Shown in pieces: positions 38,869-47,300 of a stretch of DNA of 64,000 nt. The DNA is from Lactiplantibacillus dongliensis. GTDB lineage: Bacteria; Bacillota; Bacilli; Lactobacillales; Lactobacillaceae. The DNA lies in assembly GCF_005405105.1 (NCBI RefSeq), contig NZ_BJDK01000008.1, positions 42,663 to 106,662 of the forward strand. The letters run 5' to 3'. Under the pieces are notes generated by a model that was not told the DNA's origin, made no database searches, and saw only the letters and a list, made by a program, of their open reading frames with translations. The translations under genes were made by a program, and so were the position numbers. The first letter of the stretch is position 1; every line of letters begins with the position of its first letter.

Positions 38869-40020
38869 TTAGATCAAAGCTAACAAATTAGCCACGGCGT
38901 TTTCGTCGCGCTCAAGTTTAGCCCCACAATGGTAACAGTCATACTCGTTATGTCGAGTACCATGTCGGTAATTACCTTGTAAACTAACTTTGTCTTCACC
39001 TTGTTTGATATGGCCGCAAGCTGAACAACGTTGTGTGGATGGATAGAGTCTATCAGCCAAGATTAACTTTTTCCCATACCATTGGCATTTATAAGTCAGT
39101 AGCTGGCGGAAGTAACCAAACATTGATCGATGTAGTCCTTTTGATGCGACATGGGTCATCTGCATTTTCTTCACGGCTAAATCTTCAATCACAATCGTAT
39201 CAAACTGAGTAACCAGCATAGTCGTGAATTTATGCATCAGATCGTGTTGGCAATCTGCAACTTTACGATAGTCTCGTTGCAACTTGTTTTTCATTGCAAG
39301 ATAGGCTTTCATTTTAGTTGCCTGCTTCCCATTAACCTGACGTTTACGTGCTAATTGACGTTGATAGAATTTAATCCGGCTGTATAAGCGCATCAACTTG
39401 AGCGGCAGTGTTTTTAAAACACCTAACGTATAGTTTAAGTGGCCGACATTCACATCTACAGCTGTCACTTGATTTGTTTTAACTTTCGGCTTAATTGTCA
39501 CTTCAAGATTTAGGCAGGCCCAATAGATACCATTTTCACGATAAATACTAACAGCCTTTAACTTACCGCTTAAATCTACCTGTTTATTGAAACGAATGTC
39601 GTACCAATCTTTGACACCACGTGGTTTATCCAACCGTAACTTACCTGCAACTAACTTAGCACGGTCAGTTTTGAAGCCTTGGCGCGGTGCTCGCTTGGAC
39701 TTAAACTTTGGTCGTCCCCAATCAGGCTGGGCTTGGTCAAAGAAGTTCTGCCAAGCATTTCCTAAATCAGCAACGGCTAATTGCAAGGCTCGAGCTGACA
39801 AACCATATTGCCAATCAGCTTTATTCGCCACTAATTCATTGCGCACCAACCGTTGACTAGGTTTAAAATCATTTTCAGAATTTAAGCAATAAACTTCATA
39901 CAGTTCATTCCAGGTTGCTAGTGCGCTGTTCCAACAATAACGTCGATAATTACATAAATCATTGAGAGCTATCTGCATATGACTATTGGGAAATAGTCGC
40001 ACCTTTTGAGTCCTAATCAT
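38869..40020 (-). CDS. tnpB: TnpB-type RNA-guided nuclease (IS200/IS605 OrfB)
   Basis: 383 residues. N-terminal OrfB helix-turn-helix-like part (MIRTQKVRLFPNSHMQIALN), split RuvC domain with D189 (TAVDVNVGHL), E279 (IVIEDLAVKKM) and D372 (RDENAVANLL), and a zinc ribbon C332/C335...C362/C365. All three acidic residues and four Cys are present, so it looks active. There is no TnpA transposase next to it. ATG at 40020 has GAGGTG upstream; the frame opens at 40065. It sits inside the citrate locus between citC and the oad genes and separates two halves of what is one operon in Enterococcus. Confidence 0.93.
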   Translation of the reverse strand: MIRTQKVRLFPNSHMQIALNDLCNYRRYCWNSALATWNELYEVYCLNSENDFKPSQRLVRNELVANKADWQYGLSARALQLAVADLGNAWQNFFDQAQPDWGRPKFKSKRAPRQGFKTDRAKLVAGKLRLDKPRGVKDWYDIRFNKQVDLSGKLKAVSIYRENGIYWACLNLEVTIKPKVKTNQVTAVDVNVGHLNYTLGVLKTLPLKLMRLYSRIKFYQRQLARKRQVNGKQATKMKAYLAMKNKLQRDYRKVADCQHDLMHKFTTMLVTQFDTIVIEDLAVKKMQMTHVASKGLHRSMFGYFRQLLTYKCQWYGKKLILADRLYPSTQRCSACGHIKQGEDKVSLQGNYRHGTRHNEYDCYHCGAKLERDENAVANLLALI

Positions 40021-40305
40021 GCTATTGAGCACCTCAATATGATAAAAGTTAACGTAAATAATCATTCATTACGTTACTTAGTGAATATAGCATAATAAAC
40101 CGAAGCTAATCCTGAATTTACACAATCAATACTTACTTTACAAAACTAATACAAAGGTGACTGACCATTGTGATGATCATGCTTATATTATCCAACTCCA
40201 TGTTTGCTTTCTTTAGATAATTTGAACATTTTTCTATGAGCCACCATGTTCTACTATATTTCAGCTAACAGTTAGCGTCTCCAAAAGTATTGTTGTTTTA
40301 TTGTC

Positions 40306-40456
40306 GCTCCGGATAATCTGGATTGATGCTCAGTGGTGTCGTTTATCTTAGTCGATGGCTTTTCGACTTAGATAAAGCCCGGCTTGGAAGACCGCTCTTC
40401 GGCTTCCAAACGTGGCCACCACGTTCCAGCGTCAATCCAGACCACCCGGAACGGCA
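40306..40456 (-). repeat. PIR arm (right member; partner worn or lost)
   Basis: Minus strand outer stem GGTCTGGATTGACGCT with AGCATCAATCCAGA, hairpin TTTGGAAGCC/GGTCTTCCAA, hairpin TTTATCTAAGTCGA/TCGACTAAGATAAA. It begins 9 nt after the oadG-like stop. Only vague traces of a left arm (TATGAGCCACCATG at 40234) are seen in 40150-40300. The rest of 40021-40305 is the left end of the tnpB element and AT-rich DNA. Confidence 0.75.
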
Positions 40457-40464
40457 AATTTCAG

Positions 40465-40590
40465 CTATTTATTAGCTGGAAAGACTTTGATCAAGAGCTT
40501 GGAAATCAGGTAAATGACGAAGAGGACTAAGAACACGCCACCCATCCCAAATCCCATTAGTTCAAACGCGATTTCTAAATTATGAATCAT
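40465..40590 (-). CDS. OadG-like small membrane subunit of oxaloacetate decarboxylase
   Basis: 41 residues. Starts MIHNLEIAFELMGFGMGGVF and continues with a hydrophobic helix and a basic end SKLLIKVFPANK. Residues ~10-33 form one membrane helix; the ELMGFGMGGVF segment recalls the start of OadG, the gamma subunit that holds the complex together. GGGAGG stands 8 nt before ATG at 40590 and the gene is 15 nt after the oadB stop. It lacks the soluble zinc-binding tail of longer OadG proteins. Confidence 0.72.
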   Translation of the reverse strand: MIHNLEIAFELMGFGMGGVFLVLFVIYLISKLLIKVFPANK

Positions 40591-40605
40591 GGTGTTAGCC
40601 TCCCT

Positions 40606-41727
40606 TTACATGAAGAATGATAGCAACAAGCCACCGGCGATAACTGAGCCAATCTGGCCAGAAACGTTGGCACCAACGGCATACATTAAGACAAAGTTCT
40701 TTGGATCTTCTTCAGACGCCATCTTTTGGATCACCCGACTAGACATTGGGAAGGCCGAAATACCGGCGGCCCCAATCATTGGATTGATCTTTTCTTTCCG
40801 GAAGACGTTCAATAACTTGGCGAATAAGACCCCACCGATGGAATCCATGACGAAGGCCACGAGTCCAAAGGCGATAATCATTAACGTTTGTAAGTTCAGG
40901 AATTGGTCAGCCTGCAGCTTGACGGAAATTGTTAACCCTAACAGAATGCTGACGATGTTGACCAATTCATTCTGGGCGGTATTGGATAAGCGGTCTAAGA
41001 CCCCACATTCTCGCAGTAAGTTCCCAAACATTAAGAAACCGACCAATGGTAACGAGATTGGGGCGATAAAGCCGGCCAAAATCGTGACGATAATTGGGAA
41101 GAGAATCTTAGTTTGCTTCGAAACACTTTCGGCTTTGTAAGTCATCCGAATTTGACGTTCCTTCTTAGTCGTCACAGCTTTAATAGCGGCCGGTTGGATA
41201 ATTGGCACTAATGCCATGTACGAATATGCCGCCACGGTAATCGGCCCCAGCAGATTCTCGGCTAACTGGTTCGAAACGAAGATGGCAGTTGGCCCATCCG
41301 CTGCCCCGATAATCCCGATAGAAGCCGCTTCCTTAATATCGAAGCCGAATAAGACTGCCACGATAATGACAAAGAAGATCCCGAATTGCGCTGCAGCCCC
41401 GAATAAGAGCATGAACGGATTTTGTAACAATGGTCCAAAATCAATCATCGCACCAATCCCAATAAAGATTAAAAGTGGAAACAATTCGGTCGTGATTCCG
41501 GCTTTAAAGAGGACATCCAAGACCCCTTCGGCTTTGGTGCCACCAACGGTTTGGGTTAAAACCCCGGTCCCTGGGAAGTTCACCAGGATGGACCCCAGCC
41601 CCATTGGGACTAGTAACGTTGGTTCATATTCTTTTTTGATACCCAAATACATCAAGATGCCACCAATCAGCATCATCGCGATTTGGCCTAAGGTAATTGA
41701 GGTAATCCCCTGAATTAAGGTTTCCAC
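40606..41727 (-). CDS. oadB: Oxaloacetate decarboxylase beta subunit (membrane carboxybiotin decarboxylase)
   Basis: 373 residues with about 9-11 membrane segments. It releases CO2 from carboxybiotin, a step coupled to Na+ export in well-studied members. Seen: GLGSILVNFPGTG, LIFIGIGAMIDFGPLLQNP, the ion-site region GIIGAADGPTAIFVSNQ (with the conserved Asp), and PMIGAAGISAFPMSSRV. The GTG start at 41727 has GGGAG upstream; the nearby ATG is out of frame. It is 13 nt after the biotin carrier gene. Confidence 0.96.
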   Translation of the reverse strand: METLIQGITSITLGQIAMMLIGGILMYLGIKKEYEPTLLVPMGLGSILVNFPGTGVLTQTVGGTKAEGVLDVLFKAGITTELFPLLIFIGIGAMIDFGPLLQNPFMLLFGAAAQFGIFFVIIVAVLFGFDIKEAASIGIIGAADGPTAIFVSNQLAENLLGPITVAAYSYMALVPIIQPAAIKAVTTKKERQIRMTYKAESVSKQTKILFPIIVTILAGFIAPISLPLVGFLMFGNLLRECGVLDRLSNTAQNELVNIVSILLGLTISVKLQADQFLNLQTLMIIAFGLVAFVMDSIGGVLFAKLLNVFRKEKINPMIGAAGISAFPMSSRVIQKMASEEDPKNFVLMYAVGANVSGQIGSVIAGGLLLSFFM

Positions 41728-41740
41728 ATGCTTACTCCCT

Positions 41741-42139
41741 TCAGCTGATCTTAATCAGCGCGTCACCGGCATTCACCGTGTCATTTTTATCGACAAATAA
41801 TGTTTCAACAACGCCAGCTCGATTGGCAACGATTTCATTTTCCATCTTCATTGCCTCTAAGACTAATAATGGCTGGTTCTCAGTTACTTGGTCGCCTGGT
41901 TTAACCAATACCTTAATAATCGTGCCAGGCATCGGTGCATCCATCGCATCGGCCACATCAGCGGGCGCTGCTTTCGGAGCAGGCGCTGGGGTTGGGGCGG
42001 GGGTAGCAGCAGGTTGTGTCGTGGCAGTTGGTGCGGGTGCCGCGGCAACTGGGGCAACTGGTTGCGCCACGCCCCCGATTTCTTCCATTTCAACCAAGTA
42101 TTCTTTACCATCAATGGTGATCTTAAATTTACGTAACAT
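41741..42139 (-). CDS. oadD: Biotin carrier protein of oxaloacetate decarboxylase
   Basis: 132 residues. A short N-terminal strand region (MLRKFKITIDGKEYLVEMEE), an Ala/Pro linker (residues ~28-65), and a C-terminal biotinyl domain with the EAMKMEN motif (Lys is the attachment site). ATG overlaps the preceding stop as TAATG. It carries the carboxyl group from OadA to OadB. The name follows the Enterococcus oadHDB layout. Confidence 0.93.
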   Translation of the reverse strand: MLRKFKITIDGKEYLVEMEEIGGVAQPVAPVAAAPAPTATTQPAATPAPTPAPAPKAAPADVADAMDAPMPGTIIKVLVKPGDQVTENQPLLVLEAMKMENEIVANRAGVVETLFVDKNDTVNAGDALIKIS

Positions 42140-42477
42140 TAGTGCTGGTCAACTCGCTTTCTGACTGATTTGACGACGAATTGACCGTCGCCGGTAGCTA
42201 AAGCACAACTGCTCGCAATAACGCTAACAAGCTGGGCTTCCGGATTTTGCACATAGAGCTTTTTTAACACTAACTGACTATCGGGAACCGCGGTCGCCGT
42301 CACGCTGGCGGCAACCAGACTTGGAATTAAATGGTCATGCGGATCGACTTCCAAGTACTTTGGGACGGTCACCCACTCCTCAGCTGGTTCAGCAGGCACA
42401 GTCGGTGTCACCGCCGGCTGGTCGGCCGGGGCGCTGGCCGCTTCGTGATGAAATAAGGTTTGCCAAAAACTAGCCAT
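42139..42477 (-). CDS. Small OadH-like protein of the oxaloacetate decarboxylase cluster
   Basis: 112 residues with no signal peptide and no membrane helix. An N-terminal Ala/Pro-rich stretch is followed by a conserved-looking core PKYLEVDPHDHLIPSLVAAS and a basic end VKSVRKRVDQ. In Enterococcus the gene at this place is oadH, also ~110 residues and of unknown detailed role. Assignment rests mainly on place and size. AAAGGAG precedes ATG at 42477. Confidence 0.6.
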   Translation of the reverse strand: MASFWQTLFHHEAASAPADQPAVTPTVPAEPAEEWVTVPKYLEVDPHDHLIPSLVAASVTATAVPDSQLVLKKLYVQNPEAQLVSVIASSCALATGDGQFVVKSVRKRVDQH

Positions 42478-42516
42478 GCGGATCACTCCTTTAATTTGTT
42501 CAGTCAGCGGCAACTG

Positions 42517-42530
42517 GTAAATCGCTTACA
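42517..42530. promoter_or_regulatory. Weak cre-like site before oadH
   Basis: Reverse strand TGTAAGCGATTTAC matches 12 of the 14 cre positions, with the final CA missing. It lies 40 nt before the oadH-like start. Confidence 0.3.
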
Positions 42531-42628
42531 ATTGAAACTAACAGCTACCGCTTAACCCTTGCTTCCATCATATAACCAAATGTTGATTCAGATTGTTCTT
42601 TTAATGTTCTATCGACGGCCTAATGAGT

Positions 42629-42682
42629 TGACCCGCAGCTTGCTTATTGGCCATTTACGCGGCTAAGCAGGTTGCGGGTCAA
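42629..42682. other. Long stem-loop between the citrate transporter and oadH
   Basis: TTGACCCGCAGCTTGCTTA and TAAGCAGGTTGCGGGTCAA form an imperfect 19-bp stem around 16 nt. There is no U-run on either strand, so it may be an RNA stability or processing element rather than a terminator. Confidence 0.5.
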
Positions 42683-42706
42683 TGGCGTTGTGTTACCTAA
42701 TTAAAC

Positions 42707-44053
42707 TCATTGTGGAATGTAGAATGGCATGTGGCCGGTCAAGAGAATCGTAACCACGAAGATGGCGAAGACGCCAAGTGCGTACTTGGCGGTTTCCTTT
42801 TGCCAAGCCCCCATGTCCAAACCAGTTAAACGTAGTAACAAGTAGATAAAGGCTACTAATGGACTGAGTAAATGGAACGCTTGACCCATCAAAGAAGCGA
42901 GCGCCATTTGCATGTTGGTAAAGCCGTATGCCCGCCCAGCTTGAGCTAAGACTGGCAAGACCCCAAAGTAGAACCCGTCGTTTGATAGGAAGAAAGTCCC
43001 AGGAGCAGAAATTGCAGCAATGACTAAGCCCCAGAAACCGGCTAATTGATGCGGGATAATTTGGGTAAAGCTTTGAGCCAAAGCCGTCGCCATCCCAGTT
43101 CCTTGGAAGAGACCCATGAAGACCCCCGCCGCGAAGACTAAGATAACCACTTGCACGGCGTCACCACCGTTAGCACCAATTCGCTTGGATTGGTCTTTGA
43201 GCTTTGGATAGTTGACCATCAACGCGATACAAGTTCCGACTAAGAAGAGCAATAATGGTGGCATTTCTAAAGCTTTGATGAATGAACCGGCAACTAACCA
43301 AGCAATCAAAACAATGGTTAAGATACCGTTGAATGCAAAGTTCTTTGGCCGACGAATCTCAGCAACATCGGGATCCGTTACTTGGGTCATTGCATCGATT
43401 TCGGCTGGTGATAATTCTTTAATGCCTAAACGTTTACGTTCTTTACGACCCATACTAGGGGCAACGATAAAGGTGACGTAAAGTAAGGCTAAGATCATCC
43501 CAGGCATCACGTAAGCTAAGATACTGGCATCAACATCTAAGACGGCCATTGCCCGAGCAGTTGGCCCGCCCCATGGAAGTAAGTTCATGATCGTGTTTTG
43601 TAAGATAACCAAAACCCCTAAGTTCATCATCCGCATGTTTAACTTCTTGTAAATCGGAATAAAAGCGGAACAACAAATCAAGGTTGTGGTCGTCCCATCC
43701 CCATTCAAGGAAACGGCCGCCGCAACGATGGCTGTGGCCATTAGGACTTTCATGGGATCACCCTTAGCGAAGAGAATCATCTTCTTGGTGATAGGATCAA
43801 AGAGTCCGGCATCCAACATAATCGAGAAATAAAGAATCGCAAATAATAGCATGATCCCGGTGTTGGCAGTGGTCTTGATCCCTTCGAGGACGAAATCACC
43901 GATTGTGCCTTTTTTGGCAACGCCGGCGACCATCGCAATAATGGCGAAAACTAATGGAACCAATACTAAGGCGGTAAATGGTGATAATTTCTTCTTCATG
44001 ATAATAAACATGAAGACGACAATCATGGCATATGAGATAACTGTTAGTAACAT
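42707..44053 (-). CDS. citH: CitMHS-family citrate transporter
   Basis: 448 residues with about 12 membrane segments, CitMHS family (metal-citrate/proton symport in Bacillus CitM and CitH). Marks: ISYAMIVVFMFIIMKKKLSPF, VSLNGDGTTTTLICCSAFIP, LLPWGGPTARAMAVL and FFLSNDGFYFGVLPVL. AAAGGAG precedes ATG at 44053. The gene heads the oadH-oadD-oadB-oadG run. A cre site lies between its -35 and -10, so glucose repression through CcpA is likely; CitO activation is inferred. Confidence 0.95.
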   Translation of the reverse strand: MLLTVISYAMIVVFMFIIMKKKLSPFTALVLVPLVFAIIAMVAGVAKKGTIGDFVLEGIKTTANTGIMLLFAILYFSIMLDAGLFDPITKKMILFAKGDPMKVLMATAIVAAAVSLNGDGTTTTLICCSAFIPIYKKLNMRMMNLGVLVILQNTIMNLLPWGGPTARAMAVLDVDASILAYVMPGMILALLYVTFIVAPSMGRKERKRLGIKELSPAEIDAMTQVTDPDVAEIRRPKNFAFNGILTIVLIAWLVAGSFIKALEMPPLLLFLVGTCIALMVNYPKLKDQSKRIGANGGDAVQVVILVFAAGVFMGLFQGTGMATALAQSFTQIIPHQLAGFWGLVIAAISAPGTFFLSNDGFYFGVLPVLAQAGRAYGFTNMQMALASLMGQAFHLLSPLVAFIYLLLRLTGLDMGAWQKETAKYALGVFAIFVVTILLTGHMPFYIPQ

Positions 44054-44085
44054 GGTTTCAACTCCTTTTATTTTTCTACAAGCAA

Positions 44086-44111
44086 ATCATATCGGATTGA
44101 AAGCGCTTTTA
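44086..44111 (-). promoter_or_regulatory. citH promoter with cre site
   Basis: cre TGAAAGCGCTTTTA (44098-44111) differs from TGNNANCGNTNNCA at one base. A -10 TATGAT (44086-44091) follows on the minus strand and the -35 is poor (TAGTAA), which fits a promoter needing an activator. The remainder of 44112-44324 holds no gene. Confidence 0.72.
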
Positions 44112-44324
44112 CTACCGTTTTTGTGCGGAAGTACACAGAAAGAACACTTTGATATTCCAGTTCACAGCAAGTTTTGTTGCGCGAAAATGTATGTACATTT
44201 AAGTCTAAAGGTGTTGTTATGATAGGAATCATCGCAAATTTCGGTTTAACTCAATCACCCCCATCGACCAACGACTGGCCTAGGCCACTTGCTCACTAAT
44301 CAACAATGCCCAAGCTTTAATCCT

Positions 44325-44366
44325 AACAAAAAACAATCACCCAGTCTGCTAAACTTGGTGATTGTA
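44325..44366 (-). terminator. Terminator of the adhesin gene
   Basis: Minus strand ACAATCACC ... GGTGATTGTTTTTT around a 14-nt loop, 28 nt after the stop codon. Confidence 0.9.
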
Positions 44367-44393
44367 TGATGATTGAACTTATTCAAGTTAATT

Positions 44394-47300
44394 CTAATTA
44401 TGGCGCCGTTTCAATGTGATTCCTAAGGCTGCTAAAGCTGCTGTCGTCGCTAATAAAATGGTGCTCGTTAGTGAAGGTTTGGTTTCATTCGTTTGTGGTA
44501 ACGGCTTTTCCACCATCGCATGCTTACCAACAGTTAAGTTATCGACAGCCTTTAATTGTGCTTTAGCTGGTCTAATCGTCGCCATCGCTGATTGCGTTGT
44601 TGCTGCTGGTTTAATCGTTGCCGCTGCTGATTGCATCGTTGTTGCCAAATCAATAGTAGCCATTGCCACTTGCGTCGTTGTTGCCGATTTAATCGTAGCA
44701 GCAGTCAGTTGACTTTGTTTAAGACCAGTCTTAGTTACAGATTGGCCAGTCTTTCGATTAGCTGACTTGACCTTAACAACCGTCTTAACTGCTTGCTTGG
44801 TCCCCTGTTTGGCCGGTGAGACAATTGGTTGATTTGGCTGATCTACATCAGTTGGGGGCGTCACGATCCCACCATTATTCGGATGATCTGGTGTTGGCGT
44901 TGTACCGGGATCAGTCGGTGTACTTGGATCAGTCGGTGTCTCTGGATTAGTTGGTGTACTTGGATCAGTTGGTGTACTTGGATCAGTCGGCACCTCAGGA
45001 TCAGGCGTTGACGCCAACACCGTAACCGTCATTGACTTAGTCAGTTGATGTCCAAATTGATCTCGGTTCGTCACTTGCAACTGATACTTGCCTGGCACAG
45101 CGGTATTAACCGTTCCAGTAATCGTTAATTGACTGGCTGTCATCGATTGACCTAGCGCGTTTGTCGCCAATTTAACGAGGTTTACTGGATCAAAAGTCGT
45201 GCCTTGAGTCACGGTTAGGGCATCCGTTAGTTCCAAACTCAGCGCACTTACATTAATCGTTACAGTTTGCTTGACCGTATTTTGATATTGGTCACGATAA
45301 CTGACCCACATTGTGTACGTACCGCCTTGCTTGAGATTAACCTGACTGACATCGTAGCTTAACGCCGTCTTAGCTAGCGGTTGACCATCCATGCCGGTAG
45401 CGACGGTAACCGCACTAGTTGGCTCAAAGTTATCTCCAAGTAATAAGTTAACTTGTGGCACGGTTTGAATCGCAATTGGACTAGCTTTTACCGTTACCAT
45501 CAAGACTCGCTGCAACATATTACCATAAGCATCGGTATAGCTTACCGTCACCGGATAGGTTCCTGCTTGGGCCGTATTCAACTGGCTCAAGTCAATGACT
45601 AGGTCTGCTAGTGCTACCGCTTGTCCTGTCGCATCTTTTGCAGTAATGGCTTGAGCAGTTAAATCCAAGGGTTCGCCAACGATTAATTCAGTCGTTGATG
45701 GCACAGTCAAGGCTAACTGACTAGGAATAACGACGACTTGAACTTGTTTCGTCAACTGATTACCAGAGTTATCCAGATAACTGACCGTTATCGTATAAGT
45801 CCCCGCTTTTTGCGGATCAACCGTGTTATCGATAGTTAAACCATTCGCCGTTGTCATCTTAGTCCCCATGGCAGTTACAGCGGTGGTAATCACACTTGTC
45901 GGGTCAAAAGTTGTTTTGGGTCCGGCAATTAATGGCTCAGTTGGAGCCGTTAAGCCTAATGTTGCTGTATTTTCAATTACATAAACCGTTGTTGTCGCCG
46001 TGATTAAATTACCAACTGTGTCCGTGTAATTTGCTGAGATGGTATAATCGCCGGCCTTAGTTAAATCAACATTATCCACCCCGGTAAACGTAACACCGGT
46101 AGCGTCATCAACTGATTGCCCAGCATCATTTATCAGATTATCGAAATAATCAGCTATTGATAATTTAGCAGTTGGTCCAATAATAATCGTTGGTGCTTTT
46201 AAATTAATCTTAGCCTGACTTTCAACCAAGGTTAAAAAACTAGTTTGTGTTAGCAAAACGTCATCTGTATTGCGATAACTAAAAACAAACTTATAAACAG
46301 CAGGAATTGTATAATCATTAGTTGTTATCGGACTACCATCCGCATAACTTTCAATAACTTGTACCTGGTCCTGGCCAACAACCATGGGACTGCCACTATC
46401 AGTAATCCCAGTGAGTAATTTTGGAATTACAGCTTGCATTGCCGCCAAGTTGGCTTCTGCGTCTGACCCTATAACAACAGTGACATCTTGGCCACCGATC
46501 GTCGCTTTACTTTTACGTTCAATAACATTGACATTAATTGGCGCCGAAAATTGATTGCCCAGCGCACTAGTATAGGTCAGCGTTATTGGATAATGACCTA
46601 TCTTAGTTTGATCAACTGAACCAGTATAACTAAACTGACTGGGATCAAAATTAAGCGCATCTTCACCATGCGCATCTTTCAGACTGGCAATCCCAGATAT
46701 CACGCTCCAATCGGTATTCGGATAGATATTAATGTCTTGGCCCGTCAATTGGCTCCGATCACTATAATCTGTTTGGGCAAGATAAGTCTCAGCAGTATCC
46801 GTAGCGCCTTTCCGATAAAAATCATCAAGCTCTTGATACGTTAAAACTTCACCTGTGCTCACCTTAACCCATTTACCCGTATATGGGTATGTCGTGACTT
46901 GGCCGATATTGTTATACCAAGAGAAGTCCGGAGAAACAAATTTAAACGTTGGGCTAACTTTTAACTCAACCAAACTAAAGGTGTTCACTTGACCTGGTGC
47001 ATACCCCATCATTTCATCATTATCAGTCACCTTTGACATGTCCCAATTGCTCAAATCAAGGTGCTCCACGCTTGAAGATAGAAACATTTGCTCCATATTC
47101 GTCGCACTTGCAGTATTCCATCGACTAACATCAATTTTTGTTAATGAATCAGTGGCATAAAAAGTTCGGTAGAAGATGCTGACCTTGCTAACATCCCACT
47201 TGCTAACATCCACATTCACTAGCTTTCCGGCATATTGGAAGAGCCCCCACATATTAGTCACTTTACTAGTATTCCAATCAGCTACATTAACCGTAGCCAA

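Noticed and set aside
40589..41140. Long plus-strand frames over oadB, the biotin carrier and the transporter
   Set aside because: They are shadows of GC-biased codons in real minus-strand genes, without family matches or ribosome sites.
42629..42682. Stem-loop after citH as terminator
   Set aside because: Stable stem but no U-run on either strand; kept only as a structured RNA element.
44829..45011. Tandem ~18-bp direct repeats resembling a CRISPR array
   Set aside because: They are in frame and code for the PTDPSTP wall segment of the adhesin; there are no unique spacers of constant length.
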